Made by a program: the position numbers and the translations under genes
Virus record (IMG/VR): IMGVR_UViG_3300044733_000912
Coordinates: 1-37,099 of that record
Reading direction: 5' to 3' (one strand)
DNA from: a virus
Length of the DNA stretch: 37,099 bases
In this document: positions 29,847-37,099 of the stretch, one piece after another
Numbering within the stretch: the stretch's first letter is position 1
How the letters are laid out: every line of letters starts with the position of its first letter
Notes under the pieces: generated by a model
Databases searched by the model: none
Seen by the model: the letters and a program-made list of their open reading frames with translations, nothing else
Told to the model about the DNA's origin: nothing

Positions 29847-30401
29847 ATGCAGATGATGCCTAATGTTGAAGCGGATATTCCGCTACCAGCCTCAGCCACC
29901 GAGGCTATGCCCCCTCTTTCCCCAAAGGAAGAGATTGAGATGCGTGCCCGCACGGTCAAAATGATCTCTGATTTGAATGGGACTCCCATAGAACCTACCC
30001 CTGAGAACCGAGGCCAAGCCCTTGAGTTGATGGAAAAGGTTGTTGCTAATAAAACAACACCCGATTTAGCCAAGTACCCTAACGAAACCATTGCATATCT
30101 TGCCGGTATGGTGGCTGAGTACGACCACATGATCGTGCGGGAGCTGGCAGACTTCAAGTTGTACGTTGTCAACAAGCTCGTTGCCGAAACAGAGAACCCA
30201 AACAGTACCGTCAGACTCGGTGCAATCAAGGCATTAGGTGATGTAGACGGTGTTGATGCATTTAAAAAGCGCACTGAAGTCACTCACAAGCAGCAATCCC
30301 TTGAAGAAGTGGAAAAAGAACTGCTTGAGACGCTTGCTAAGCTGGAAAAACGCACAATTGATGTACAGGCCAAGGTAATCCGCAGTGAAGATAACGCCTG
30401 A
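29847..30401 (+). CDS. terS: Terminase small subunit
   Basis: A 184-residue protein directly before the large terminase. The middle has LVAETENPNSTVRLGAIKALGDVDGVDAFKKRTEVTH and the C-terminal helix EEVEKELLETLAKLEKR, which is the layout of small terminases of podoviruses as I know them. It recognises viral DNA and hands it to the large subunit. The start is uncertain: AGGAG ends at 29832, 14 bases before the ATG at 29847, while a GTG at 29832 would overlap that site. ATGs at 29853 and 29856 are further options. It overlaps the large subunit gene by 17 bp. Confidence 0.82.
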   Translation: MQMMPNVEADIPLPASATEAMPPLSPKEEIEMRARTVKMISDLNGTPIEPTPENRGQALELMEKVVANKTTPDLAKYPNETIAYLAGMVAEYDHMIVRELADFKLYVVNKLVAETENPNSTVRLGAIKALGDVDGVDAFKKRTEVTHKQQSLEEVEKELLETLAKLEKRTIDVQAKVIRSEDNA

Positions 30402-31890
30402 ACAGCTAAAAGCCATCAAAGACGCGCTTCCAACGATGCCGTTGGAGCAAAAAATCCATACTTTGGAGCTTTTGAAGACGTACGACAGTGAATCCGTGCA
30501 AGAAGTGGGTAAAGATGACTTCTTAACCTTCATTGACCACGTATATCCGGGCTATAAAGTGGGTCCACACCACAAAAGACTAGCCAAAATCTTCGAAGAC
30601 ATTGCAAATGGTAAGAAAAGACGGGTTATTGTGAACATTGCCCCCCGTCACGGTAAGTCAGAGATGATTTCTTACCTTGCACCGGCGTGGTTTCTAGGTA
30701 AATACCCGCATAAAAAGATCATTATGGCCTCTCACACGGCTGATTTAGCCGTGAATTTTGGCCGTAGAGTGCGTAATTTGGTGGGTTCTGAGTCGTATCG
30801 GGACGTGTTTCCGCAGATCGAATTGCAAGCTGACAGTAAGTCTGCGTCACGTTGGGGCACAAATTTCAACGGAGAATACTTTGCTATTGGTGTCGGAGGC
30901 GCTCTTGCTGGTCGTGGCGCTGATCTATTTATTATTGACGACCCTCATTCGGAACAAGAAGCTAAGACTGGGCGACCGGACGTATTTCTTCCTGCTTGGG
31001 AGTGGTTTCAGTCTGGCCCTCTCCAGCGTCTTATGCCGGGTGGCTCTATCATTATAGTAATGACAAGGTGGTCAAAACTTGACTTAACCGGAATGATCGT
31101 GAACCAGATGGCCAAAGAGGAAGATGTTGACCAGTGGGAGATTGTAGAGTTCCCTGCCATTTTGAATGAAAAGCCGCTGTGGGGTGACTTTTGGTCGCTT
31201 GAAGAATTACTGGGTAAAAAGGCAGGTATGGACCCCCGGTATTGGCAGGCCCAGTACATGCAGAACCCTGTCTCTGAAGAAGGCGCACTACTCAAACGGG
31301 AGTGGTGGCAGATTTGGGAAAAGGACGACCCGCCTCAGTGCGAGTTTACGATTATGAGTCTTGACGCGGCGCAGGAATCTAACAACAGGGCTGACTACAA
31401 CGCTCTGACTGTGTGGGGTGTGTTCTTTAACGAAGAGACAAACAACTACGCGATTATTTTGCTCAACTCAATTAAGAAGCGACTGGAGTACCCAGACCTT
31501 AAAGCCTTGGTGCTTGAGGAGTACAAAGAGTGGGAGCCTGATGTGTTTATTGTTGAGAAGAAGTCCAACGGCTCGGCGCTTTACCAAGAGTTTAGACGGA
31601 TGGGCGTGCCTGTCGGAGAGTTTACTCCGGGTAAAGGACAAGATAAGATCGCACGGGTGAACGCGGTTTCTGCACTGTTCCAAGGTGGAGTGGTGTTTGC
31701 ACCGGATCGCAGATGGGCAAGAGAAGTTATTGAAGAATGCAACGACTTTCCGTCGGGCACAAATGATGACTTGGTTGACTCAACAACACTAGCGCTCATG
31801 CGGTTTAGACAAGGCGGGTTTATTCGCTTGCCAAGCGACGAGCCTGAAGAAGAAAGATATTTTCGCAGCAAGAAAGCTGCGTACTACTAA
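30385..31890 (+). CDS. terL: Terminase large subunit (packaging ATPase-nuclease)
   Basis: 501 residues. The ATPase domain has APRHGKSEM (Walker A, K91) and LFIIDDPHS (Walker B, D185 and D186). The nuclease domain has SLDAAQESN with D327, VFIVEKKSNG, and GTNDDLVDS with D461, D462 and D465. It drives DNA into the prohead at the portal and cuts it. The start codon is GTG with AAGG 9 bases before. It overlaps the small subunit gene, and the portal gene follows after 8 bases. One of the surest calls here. Confidence 0.97.
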   Translation: MKITPEQLKAIKDALPTMPLEQKIHTLELLKTYDSESVQEVGKDDFLTFIDHVYPGYKVGPHHKRLAKIFEDIANGKKRRVIVNIAPRHGKSEMISYLAPAWFLGKYPHKKIIMASHTADLAVNFGRRVRNLVGSESYRDVFPQIELQADSKSASRWGTNFNGEYFAIGVGGALAGRGADLFIIDDPHSEQEAKTGRPDVFLPAWEWFQSGPLQRLMPGGSIIIVMTRWSKLDLTGMIVNQMAKEEDVDQWEIVEFPAILNEKPLWGDFWSLEELLGKKAGMDPRYWQAQYMQNPVSEEGALLKREWWQIWEKDDPPQCEFTIMSLDAAQESNNRADYNALTVWGVFFNEETNNYAIILLNSIKKRLEYPDLKALVLEEYKEWEPDVFIVEKKSNGSALYQEFRRMGVPVGEFTPGKGQDKIARVNAVSALFQGGVVFAPDRRWAREVIEECNDFPSGTNDDLVDSTTLALMRFRQGGFIRLPSDEPEEERYFRSKKAAYY

Positions 31891-31898
31891 GGATAGAT

Positions 31899-34496
31899 AT
31901 GGCTACGAATATGGTTCCCTCACTGTCGCAAGCCCCGCTGGGTTTAAGTGCATTGGAAGATATGGGTGATGAGCCCGTGATTGAGATAGAGATTGAGGAT
32001 CCCGAGGGTGTTCGCATCGGACTAGACGGCATGGAGATTGACTTGATGCCCGAGGAAAAGGCCGAGGACTTTGATGCTAACTTAGCAGAAGACATGGATA
32101 AGAGCGAGCTGGCGAAAGTAGCAAGCGACATTATTGAGATGGTAGATGCTGACATTAACTCCCGCAAAGAGTGGGTTGATATGTATGTCAAAGGTCTTGA
32201 TGTTTTGGGGATGAAGTATGAAGAGCGTACTGAACCGTGGCTCGGTGCTTGCGGTGTTTTCTCAACGGTACTCACAGAAGCTGCTGTACGGTTCCAAAGC
32301 GAGACTATCATTGAAACGTTCCCTGCTCAGGGTCCGGTCAAAACCGAGATCGTCGGCGCAATTGATAAACTTAAAGAGCAGGCGGCTGAGCGTGTAAGAG
32401 ATGACATGAACTATCAGCTCACCGAGGTGATGACTGAGTATCGCCCAGAACATGAGCGCATGTTATACAACCTAGGTCTCGCGGGCGCGGCATTCAAGAA
32501 AGTTTATTTTGACCCATCGCTTGATCGTCAGATTGCGATGTTCATCCCCGCTGAAGACATCATCATACCTTACGGTGCATCGAGCGCGGCCACTGCTGAA
32601 CGACTCACGCATGTGATGCGTAAGACCAAAAATGAGATGAAGAAGTTGCAGGTTGCAGGCTTCTACGTTGATGAAGATTTGGGTGAGCCTGTCTCGATCC
32701 ACACAGATGTGGAGAAGAAGAAAGCCGAGGATCAGGGTTACTCACTGACGGACGATGACCGCTACCAAGTCTTGGAAGTGCACATCGACTACGACCTGCC
32801 CGGTTATGAAGATGAAGATGGTATCGCTCTGCCGTATATCATCACAATCGAGCGTGGCACAAACACAGTTCTGGCTATTCGCCGCAACTGGGAAGAAGAT
32901 GACAAGCGCAAGTTAAAGCGCCAGCACTTTGTGCAGTACACATACGTCCCCGGTTTTGGTGCTTATGGTCTAGGTTTGATTCACTTGATCGGTGGCTACG
33001 CCCGTGCTGGTACGTCCCTGATTCGACAACTTGTTGATGCGGGCACACTGAGTAACTTGCCCGGCGGCCTTAAAGCACGCGGCTTGCGTATCAAGGGAGA
33101 TGACACGCCGATCAACCCCGGTGAGTTCCGTGATGTAGATGTGCCGTCAGGTTCAGTGCGTGACAACATCATGCCCCTGCCGTACAAAGAGCCAAGTCAA
33201 GTTTTGGCGGGGTTGCTTGACCGCATAACAGAAGAAGGCCGTCGTCTGGGTTCTATTGCTGATATGAACATCAGCGATATGTCTGCTAACGCACCTGTCG
33301 GTACAACGCTAGCTCTCTTGGAGCGTCAGCTCAAGACAATGTCTGCAGTTCAGGCTCGTGTTCACTACAGCATGAAGCAAGAGTTTCAGCTCCTGCGTGA
33401 CATCATTCGTGATCACACTCCGCCAGAGTACAGCTTCGATCCAGTTGAGGGTGATAGAAAAGCGAAGCAAGCTGACTACGACATGGTGTCAGTGATTCCT
33501 GTGTCAGATCCCAACAGTGCAACGATGGCTCAGCGCATCATGCAGTATCAGGCTGTGATTCAGTTGGCTCAAGGTGCTCCACAGATCTATGACTTGCCGC
33601 AACTTCACAGACAGATGATCGAGGTGCTTGGCATCAAGAACGCAGATAAGTTAGTGCCCATTGATGATGACCAGACCCCACGCGACCCCGTGTCGGAGAA
33701 CATGTCGTTCCTGACTGGTAAACCTACAAAAGCGTTCATCCACCAAGACCACGATGCACACATTGCTGTTCATACCAGCATGATGCAGGACCCCATGATC
33801 ATGGGCCAGATTGGTCAGAGCCCTATGGCTCAGCAGATGCAGGGCGCGATCATGGCCCACGTTGCGGAGCACTTGGCGTTCTCGTACCGTCAGAAAGTTC
33901 AAGAGCAGTTGGGTGCAACATTGCCAGCACCAGATGCACAGCTTGATAACAACGTTGAAGTGCAGGTGTCTAAACTTGTGGCGCAGGCCGCGACGCAGCT
34001 CTTGCAGATGGATAAAGCCAAGGCAGCTCAGCAGCAAGCGATGGCGCAGGCTCAAGATCCGATCATTCAGATGCAGCAAGCTGAACTGCAGATCAAGAAA
34101 CAAGAAGCTGATATCAAAGCGCTTAAGGTCAAGGGTGACTTGCAGCTCAAGGCTGAAGAGTTGTCACTCAAGGCACAAGAGAGCGCAGCTAGAGTTGGCG
34201 AGGATCCAGCGTTGGCTGCGATGCGACTACAGCAAGAGATTGCTCAAGCGCAAGAGTTGCATGCTCTAGAGATGGCGGCTAAACAGATGGAGTTGCAGCA
34301 AGCGCAAGCTCAGCAACAACAACAGATGATGATGCAACAAGCTCAGGCGCAGCAGAAGATGGCTCACGGCGGGCAAGTGCATCAGCAGAAGCTGGCTCAC
34401 GGCGGGCAAGTTCATGCCCAGAAACTAAGTCACGCTGAAGAAGCCGCGAGAAGAGCTGCGATGCAGCAGAACAAACCTACGAAAAAGGATGAATGA
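31899..34496 (+). CDS. Portal protein (P22-like type)
   Basis: 865 residues. The N-terminal part is acidic, then VDMYVKGLDVLG, PWLGACGVFSTVLTEAAVRFQSE, and IPAEDIIIPYGAS, TAERLTHVMRKTKNEMKK and later YVPGFGAYGLGLIHLIGGYARA. These are patterns I associate with P22-like portals. Residues from about 680 are long helices rich in Gln/Ala/Lys, as expected of a long C-terminal barrel, ending with two 11-residue repeats (KxAHGGQVHxQ). It forms the dodecameric DNA gate of the head. AAGGAT precedes the ATG. Confidence 0.93.
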   Translation: MATNMVPSLSQAPLGLSALEDMGDEPVIEIEIEDPEGVRIGLDGMEIDLMPEEKAEDFDANLAEDMDKSELAKVASDIIEMVDADINSRKEWVDMYVKGLDVLGMKYEERTEPWLGACGVFSTVLTEAAVRFQSETIIETFPAQGPVKTEIVGAIDKLKEQAAERVRDDMNYQLTEVMTEYRPEHERMLYNLGLAGAAFKKVYFDPSLDRQIAMFIPAEDIIIPYGASSAATAERLTHVMRKTKNEMKKLQVAGFYVDEDLGEPVSIHTDVEKKKAEDQGYSLTDDDRYQVLEVHIDYDLPGYEDEDGIALPYIITIERGTNTVLAIRRNWEEDDKRKLKRQHFVQYTYVPGFGAYGLGLIHLIGGYARAGTSLIRQLVDAGTLSNLPGGLKARGLRIKGDDTPINPGEFRDVDVPSGSVRDNIMPLPYKEPSQVLAGLLDRITEEGRRLGSIADMNISDMSANAPVGTTLALLERQLKTMSAVQARVHYSMKQEFQLLRDIIRDHTPPEYSFDPVEGDRKAKQADYDMVSVIPVSDPNSATMAQRIMQYQAVIQLAQGAPQIYDLPQLHRQMIEVLGIKNADKLVPIDDDQTPRDPVSENMSFLTGKPTKAFIHQDHDAHIAVHTSMMQDPMIMGQIGQSPMAQQMQGAIMAHVAEHLAFSYRQKVQEQLGATLPAPDAQLDNNVEVQVSKLVAQAATQLLQMDKAKAAQQQAMAQAQDPIIQMQQAELQIKKQEADIKALKVKGDLQLKAEELSLKAQESAARVGEDPALAAMRLQQEIAQAQELHALEMAAKQMELQQAQAQQQQQMMMQQAQAQQKMAHGGQVHQQKLAHGGQVHAQKLSHAEEAARRAAMQQNKPTKKDE
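34356..34421 (+). repeat. Two tandem 33-bp repeats in the portal C-terminus
   Basis: 34356-34388 and 34389-34421 encode KMAHGGQVHQQ and KLAHGGQVHAQ; a third partial copy (KLSHAEE) follows. The DNA is nearly identical between copies, which suggests recent slippage or duplication. His- and Gly-rich repeats here could vary in number between related phages. Confidence 0.85.
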
Positions 34497-34690
34497 TGGC
34501 TAATTTGCTTGAAGTGTTGAACGGGAAGCTTGAGGAACACGTCAAGCAGTTGGTCGATGTTGTAAGTGCTGGTGGAGCTAAATCCCACGATCACTACAAA
34601 GAACTGTGCGGGACTATCCGAGGTCTGCAAACCGCGCAGTATGAACTTGCTGACCTCGTGCGTAAAACTAAGGAATATGAAGATGACTGA
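34493..34690 (+). CDS. Small head-region protein, 65 residues
   Basis: Function unknown. It is mostly helical: LLEVLNGKLEEHVKQLVDVVSAGGAKSHDHYKELCGTIRGLQ, ending LADLVRKTKEYEDD. Small genes of this type often lie just after the portal in podovirus-like phages. AAGGAT precedes tandem ATGs (34493 and 34496), and the portal's TGA overlaps the start. The next gene begins inside its last codons. Confidence 0.8.
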   Translation: MMANLLEVLNGKLEEHVKQLVDVVSAGGAKSHDHYKELCGTIRGLQTAQYELADLVRKTKEYEDD

Positions 34691-35087
34691 ATTTGATGTT
34701 AGTGCGGTTGATCTAAGCGGTGTGCTCAACACCTCCGCCGAAGAGAAAGCCAAACAAGTGCCGGATCCAGCGACGTACCACATCCTGTGTATGTTGCCCA
34801 AGGCAGAAGAAGAGTTTAGCGAGACTGGTATTTTAAAGTCCGCTACAGCTATGTACCACGAGGAGCTTCTATCCCCCGTGTTGTTTGTTGCGAAGATTGG
34901 CCCTGATGCGTTCAAAGACGAGAAACGTTTTCCATCTGGCCCAAGCTGTAAAGTTGGTGACTTTGTGTTAGTACGTCCTAACACCGGAACCCGCATGAAG
35001 ATTCATGGTACAGAGTGGAGACTCATCAATGATGACTCCATTCAGGCTGTTGTGCAAGACCCCCGTGGTATCCAACGCCCTAACTAA
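34683..35087 (+). CDS. GroES-like co-chaperonin-type protein
   Basis: 134 residues. The C-terminal two-thirds reads VLFVAKIGPDAFKDEKRFPSG, GPSCKVGDFVLVRPNTGTRM, then WRLINDDSIQAVVQDPRG. The KxGDxVLV, GTRM and INDDSIQAVV succession parallels the beta-barrel of GroES (GDIVI..., ESDILAIV), so I read it as a GroES-like fold. A co-chaperonin could help the host GroEL fold the capsid protein, as T4 gp31 does; this is inference. ATG 34683 has AAGGA 8 bases upstream; the long frame from 34566 would overlap the previous gene. Confidence 0.75.
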   Translation: MTEFDVSAVDLSGVLNTSAEEKAKQVPDPATYHILCMLPKAEEEFSETGILKSATAMYHEELLSPVLFVAKIGPDAFKDEKRFPSGPSCKVGDFVLVRPNTGTRMKIHGTEWRLINDDSIQAVVQDPRGIQRPN

Positions 35088-35097
35088 GGAGTAAATC

Positions 35098-36054
35098 ATG
35101 GCCGAAAGAGAAGAATTTAAATTCCCTGACGAAGTTAACAAGGAAGAAGCGAAAGCTGACGACAAAGTTGAGTTTGAAGTCGAGGGGGAAAACAAACCGG
35201 TTATAGAAGTCGTAGACGACACGCCCCCCGAAGATCGTGGTCGCAAACCTATGACTGAACCTCCTAAAGAGGTGACAGATGAGGAGTTGGCCAAGTACGA
35301 CGAGAGTGTACAAAAGCGCATCAAGCACTTTACCAAGGGTTATCACGAAGAACGTCGCGCAAAAGAGACAGCGGAACGTGAAAAAGACGAAGCTATTCGT
35401 TTAGCGCAATCCGTGCTTGAGGAGAACAAAAAACTCAAGGGGTCTGTTAATCAGAACCAGACTGCACTATTAGAGCAAGCCAAGAAAGTAGTGTCTAGCG
35501 AAGTAGAAAACGCTAAGCGCATGTACAAAGAAGCTTACGAATCTGGTGATTCTGATAAGTTAGTTGAGGCGCAGGAAGCCCTCACTACTGCAAAAATTCG
35601 CGCAGATAAGGTAAATAATTTTAAACCAACCCCTTTACAGGAAGAAGAAACTCCTGTACAAATCACTCAACAGCCCACCAGAGCTGCGCCAGTTGATGAA
35701 AAACTACTTGCATGGCAAGACCAAAATCAGTGGTTTGGAAGCAACAAGCGAATGACAGCCTATGCCCTAGGCTTACATGAAGATTTGGTAGGTGAAGGAA
35801 TACCAAGTGGCAGTGATGAATACTATAGACGTATCAATACTGACATTAGGGAAAGATTCTCGGATCAGTTTGGAGCCGAAGAGTCCGTTGATGCGAAACC
35901 TCAACGCACTAAGTCCAACGTTGTTGCACCTGCAACCCGTAGCACAGCGCCTAAAAAGATCGTGCTTACGCAGACACAGGTGAATATCGCCAAGCGGTTG
36001 GGAGTTCCGTTGGAACTATACGCCCGTAAGGTTGCTGAAGAAATGAGGAAATAA
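35098..36054 (+). CDS. Capsid assembly scaffolding protein
   Basis: 318 residues. The N-terminal 60 are acidic and disordered (EEFKFPDEVNKEEAKADDK), then a long coiled coil (KGYHEERRAKETAEREKDEAIRLAQSVLEENKKLKG) and helices to about 190. A Gln/Pro linker and a C-terminal basic helical tail (IAKRLGVPLELYARKVAEE) follow. This layout and place between portal and capsid genes fit a scaffold that shapes the prohead and then leaves it. AAGGAG precedes the ATG. Confidence 0.85.
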   Translation: MAEREEFKFPDEVNKEEAKADDKVEFEVEGENKPVIEVVDDTPPEDRGRKPMTEPPKEVTDEELAKYDESVQKRIKHFTKGYHEERRAKETAEREKDEAIRLAQSVLEENKKLKGSVNQNQTALLEQAKKVVSSEVENAKRMYKEAYESGDSDKLVEAQEALTTAKIRADKVNNFKPTPLQEEETPVQITQQPTRAAPVDEKLLAWQDQNQWFGSNKRMTAYALGLHEDLVGEGIPSGSDEYYRRINTDIRERFSDQFGAEESVDAKPQRTKSNVVAPATRSTAPKKIVLTQTQVNIAKRLGVPLELYARKVAEEMRK

Positions 36055-36056
36055 TT

Positions 36057-36512
36057 ATGGAAAAATCTAACCGTATGACACGCGAACTTGATACACGCGA
36101 AAAGATGGAGCGCCCAAAACAATGGATGCCCCCTCAACTTCTGCCTGATCCTACTCCGGAAGCAGGCTATGCGTATCGCTGGATCAGGATTGCCTCGTTA
36201 GGGAAAGACGACGCCACCAATATTTCCGGTAAGTTACGCGAAGGCTGGGAACCCGTTAGGGCTTCTGACCACCCTGAGATTCGTATGTTTGGTTCTGACG
36301 GCAATGCCAAGTTTCCTGACAGCGTTCAAGTGGGCGGTTTGTTGCTTTGCAAAACACCTGTGGAGCTTACTGAACAACGCAATGCGTACTACCGCAATCA
36401 AGCGGAAGCACAAATGCAGTCAGTAGACAACACTTACATGCGCGAGAATGATCCGAGGATGCCTATGTTCAAAGAACGTAAGTCCACGGTCACTTTCGGA
36501 AAAGGTACTTAA
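36057..36512 (+). CDS. Conserved head-region protein, 151 residues
   Basis: Function unknown, but the sequence looks like a protein often found between scaffold and capsid genes of podovirus-like phages: RWIRIASLGKDDATNISGKL, REGWEPVRASDHPEIRMFG, VGGLLLCKTPVEL, NAYYRNQAEAQMQSVDN, and the end RKSTVTFGKG. It follows the scaffold gene after 2 bases. It may be a head or scaffold-linked protein. The ribosome site is not strong (AGGAAATA). Confidence 0.82.
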   Translation: MEKSNRMTRELDTREKMERPKQWMPPQLLPDPTPEAGYAYRWIRIASLGKDDATNISGKLREGWEPVRASDHPEIRMFGSDGNAKFPDSVQVGGLLLCKTPVELTEQRNAYYRNQAEAQMQSVDNTYMRENDPRMPMFKERKSTVTFGKGT

Positions 36513-36529
36513 TTTTTTTGGAGACTTAA

Positions 36530-37099
36530 ATGTCAATGACCAATACCCCCTATGGCCTAAAAGCCATTAACCGTAACGACGGCATGCCCTATGCTGGCGC
36601 TACGAGTCAGTTCTTAATCGACCCCGCTGGTGAAGCAACTAACCTGTTTTATGGTCAAGTTGTTATCATCGGTGCTGACGGTTATATCGCTCTGTCCACC
36701 GCTACCGGCGCAGACTTAACTACCAATAACCTTGGTGGTGACAGTATGGGTGCTTGGGGCGTGTTTGTTGGTTGTTCTTACATCAACTCACAAGGCCAGC
36801 AGATCTACGGTCAGTACTATCCTTCTGGCACTGCTAACGGCGGCCCTATTACAGCCTACGTTATCACTGACCCTAACGTGACTTTCCAAGCTCAATTGGA
36901 TGGCCAAGTTACTCAAGCCGCCCTTGGCGCAAACACTTTCTTTGCTGCTGCACAGTCTACTTCTACAGGTAACACCCGTACAGGTAACTCTACCAGCGCT
37001 TTGGAAAGCACAGTAGTTACTACTGCCGCTGCGTTTAAGATTATTGGTTTCGCTTCCCCATTGACCGATACTTACACTGAAGTGTTTGTTAAGTTCAAT
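36530..37099 (+). CDS. Capsid-associated structural protein (partial, runs off the window)
   Basis: The first 190 residues of a gene with no stop before the window end; it is too short for a track that needs a complete frame. It starts MSMTNTPYGLKAINRNDG, then SQFLIDPAGEATNLFYG, QVVIIGADGYIALS and many Gly/Thr/Ser/Asn turns, a beta-rich protein. GGAG lies 6 bases before ATG 36530. I favour a decoration or other head structural protein; the major capsid protein itself is an alternative, given its place after the scaffold. Confidence 0.82.
   Translation, partial: MSMTNTPYGLKAINRNDGMPYAGATSQFLIDPAGEATNLFYGQVVIIGADGYIALSTATGADLTTNNLGGDSMGAWGVFVGCSYINSQGQQIYGQYYPSGTANGGPITAYVITDPNVTFQAQLDGQVTQAALGANTFFAAAQSTSTGNTRTGNSTSALESTVVTTAAAFKIIGFASPLTDTYTEVFVKFN

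Overview
The window looks like most of a tailed-phage genome (podovirus-like gene order), probably a strictly lytic phage of an uncultured Gram-negative, proteobacteria-like host. I see no integrase, tRNA, rRNA, CRISPR array or insertion sequence. Phage origin rests on an unmistakable terminase large subunit, portal, scaffold and giant virion-type protein, a family A DNA polymerase, a primase-helicase, and densely packed small genes joined by ATGA and TAATG overlaps. The host group is inference from Shine-Dalgarno sites (AGGAG/AAGGA), sigma70-like promoters and a consensus DnaA box.

Layout. (1) 1-5094, rightward: a 1659-residue polyvalent/internal-virion-type protein with a HELVH metallopeptidase motif; its reading frame runs upstream past an in-frame TAG to the window edge. 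(2) 5091-24591, leftward: the replication and middle region. From its upstream (right) end this holds small genes, a MoxR AAA+/VWA/DUF3150-like cassette (18708-24108), a VRR-NUC nuclease, many small coupled genes, a DUF3310 protein, DNA polymerase, two PD-(D/E)XK nucleases, an HNH-like protein, an SNF2 helicase behind a structured leader, a Cys-rich candidate ssDNA-binding protein, an HTH protein and a PrimPol-DUF927 primase-helicase. (3) 24592-29457, leftward: early-type units, each with its own promoter and often a terminator, including a duplicated gene pair and an iteron-rich, AT-rich region with a DnaA box that looks like a replication origin. (4) 29458-29846: divergent control region. 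(5) 29847-37099, rightward: small and large terminase, portal, a 65-residue protein, a GroES-like protein, scaffold, a conserved head-region protein and the start of a capsid-associated protein cut by the window end. Regions 5 and 1 run in the same direction, so the missing late genes probably lie between the two window ends.

How it fits together. Leftward early transcription seems to start at a family of promoters (TTTACT-18 bp-TATAAC, or extended -10 TGnTACAAT) accompanied by an 18-bp palindrome TTTCA-N8-TGAAA. These units express small proteins of unknown function, the MoxR/VWA cassette and the replication machinery. Rightward late transcription expresses packaging, head and internal-virion proteins.

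Most notable points: the origin candidate with 18 exact TTGGAA/TTCCAA cores, many in 8-bp steps; the repeated palindrome/promoter modules; the phage-borne MoxR-VWA-DUF3150-like cassette with two membrane microproteins; a structured leader before the SNF2 helicase; several genes under 60 codons; and the in-frame amber codon before the giant protein. All family assignments come from reading motifs by eye; no database search was run.
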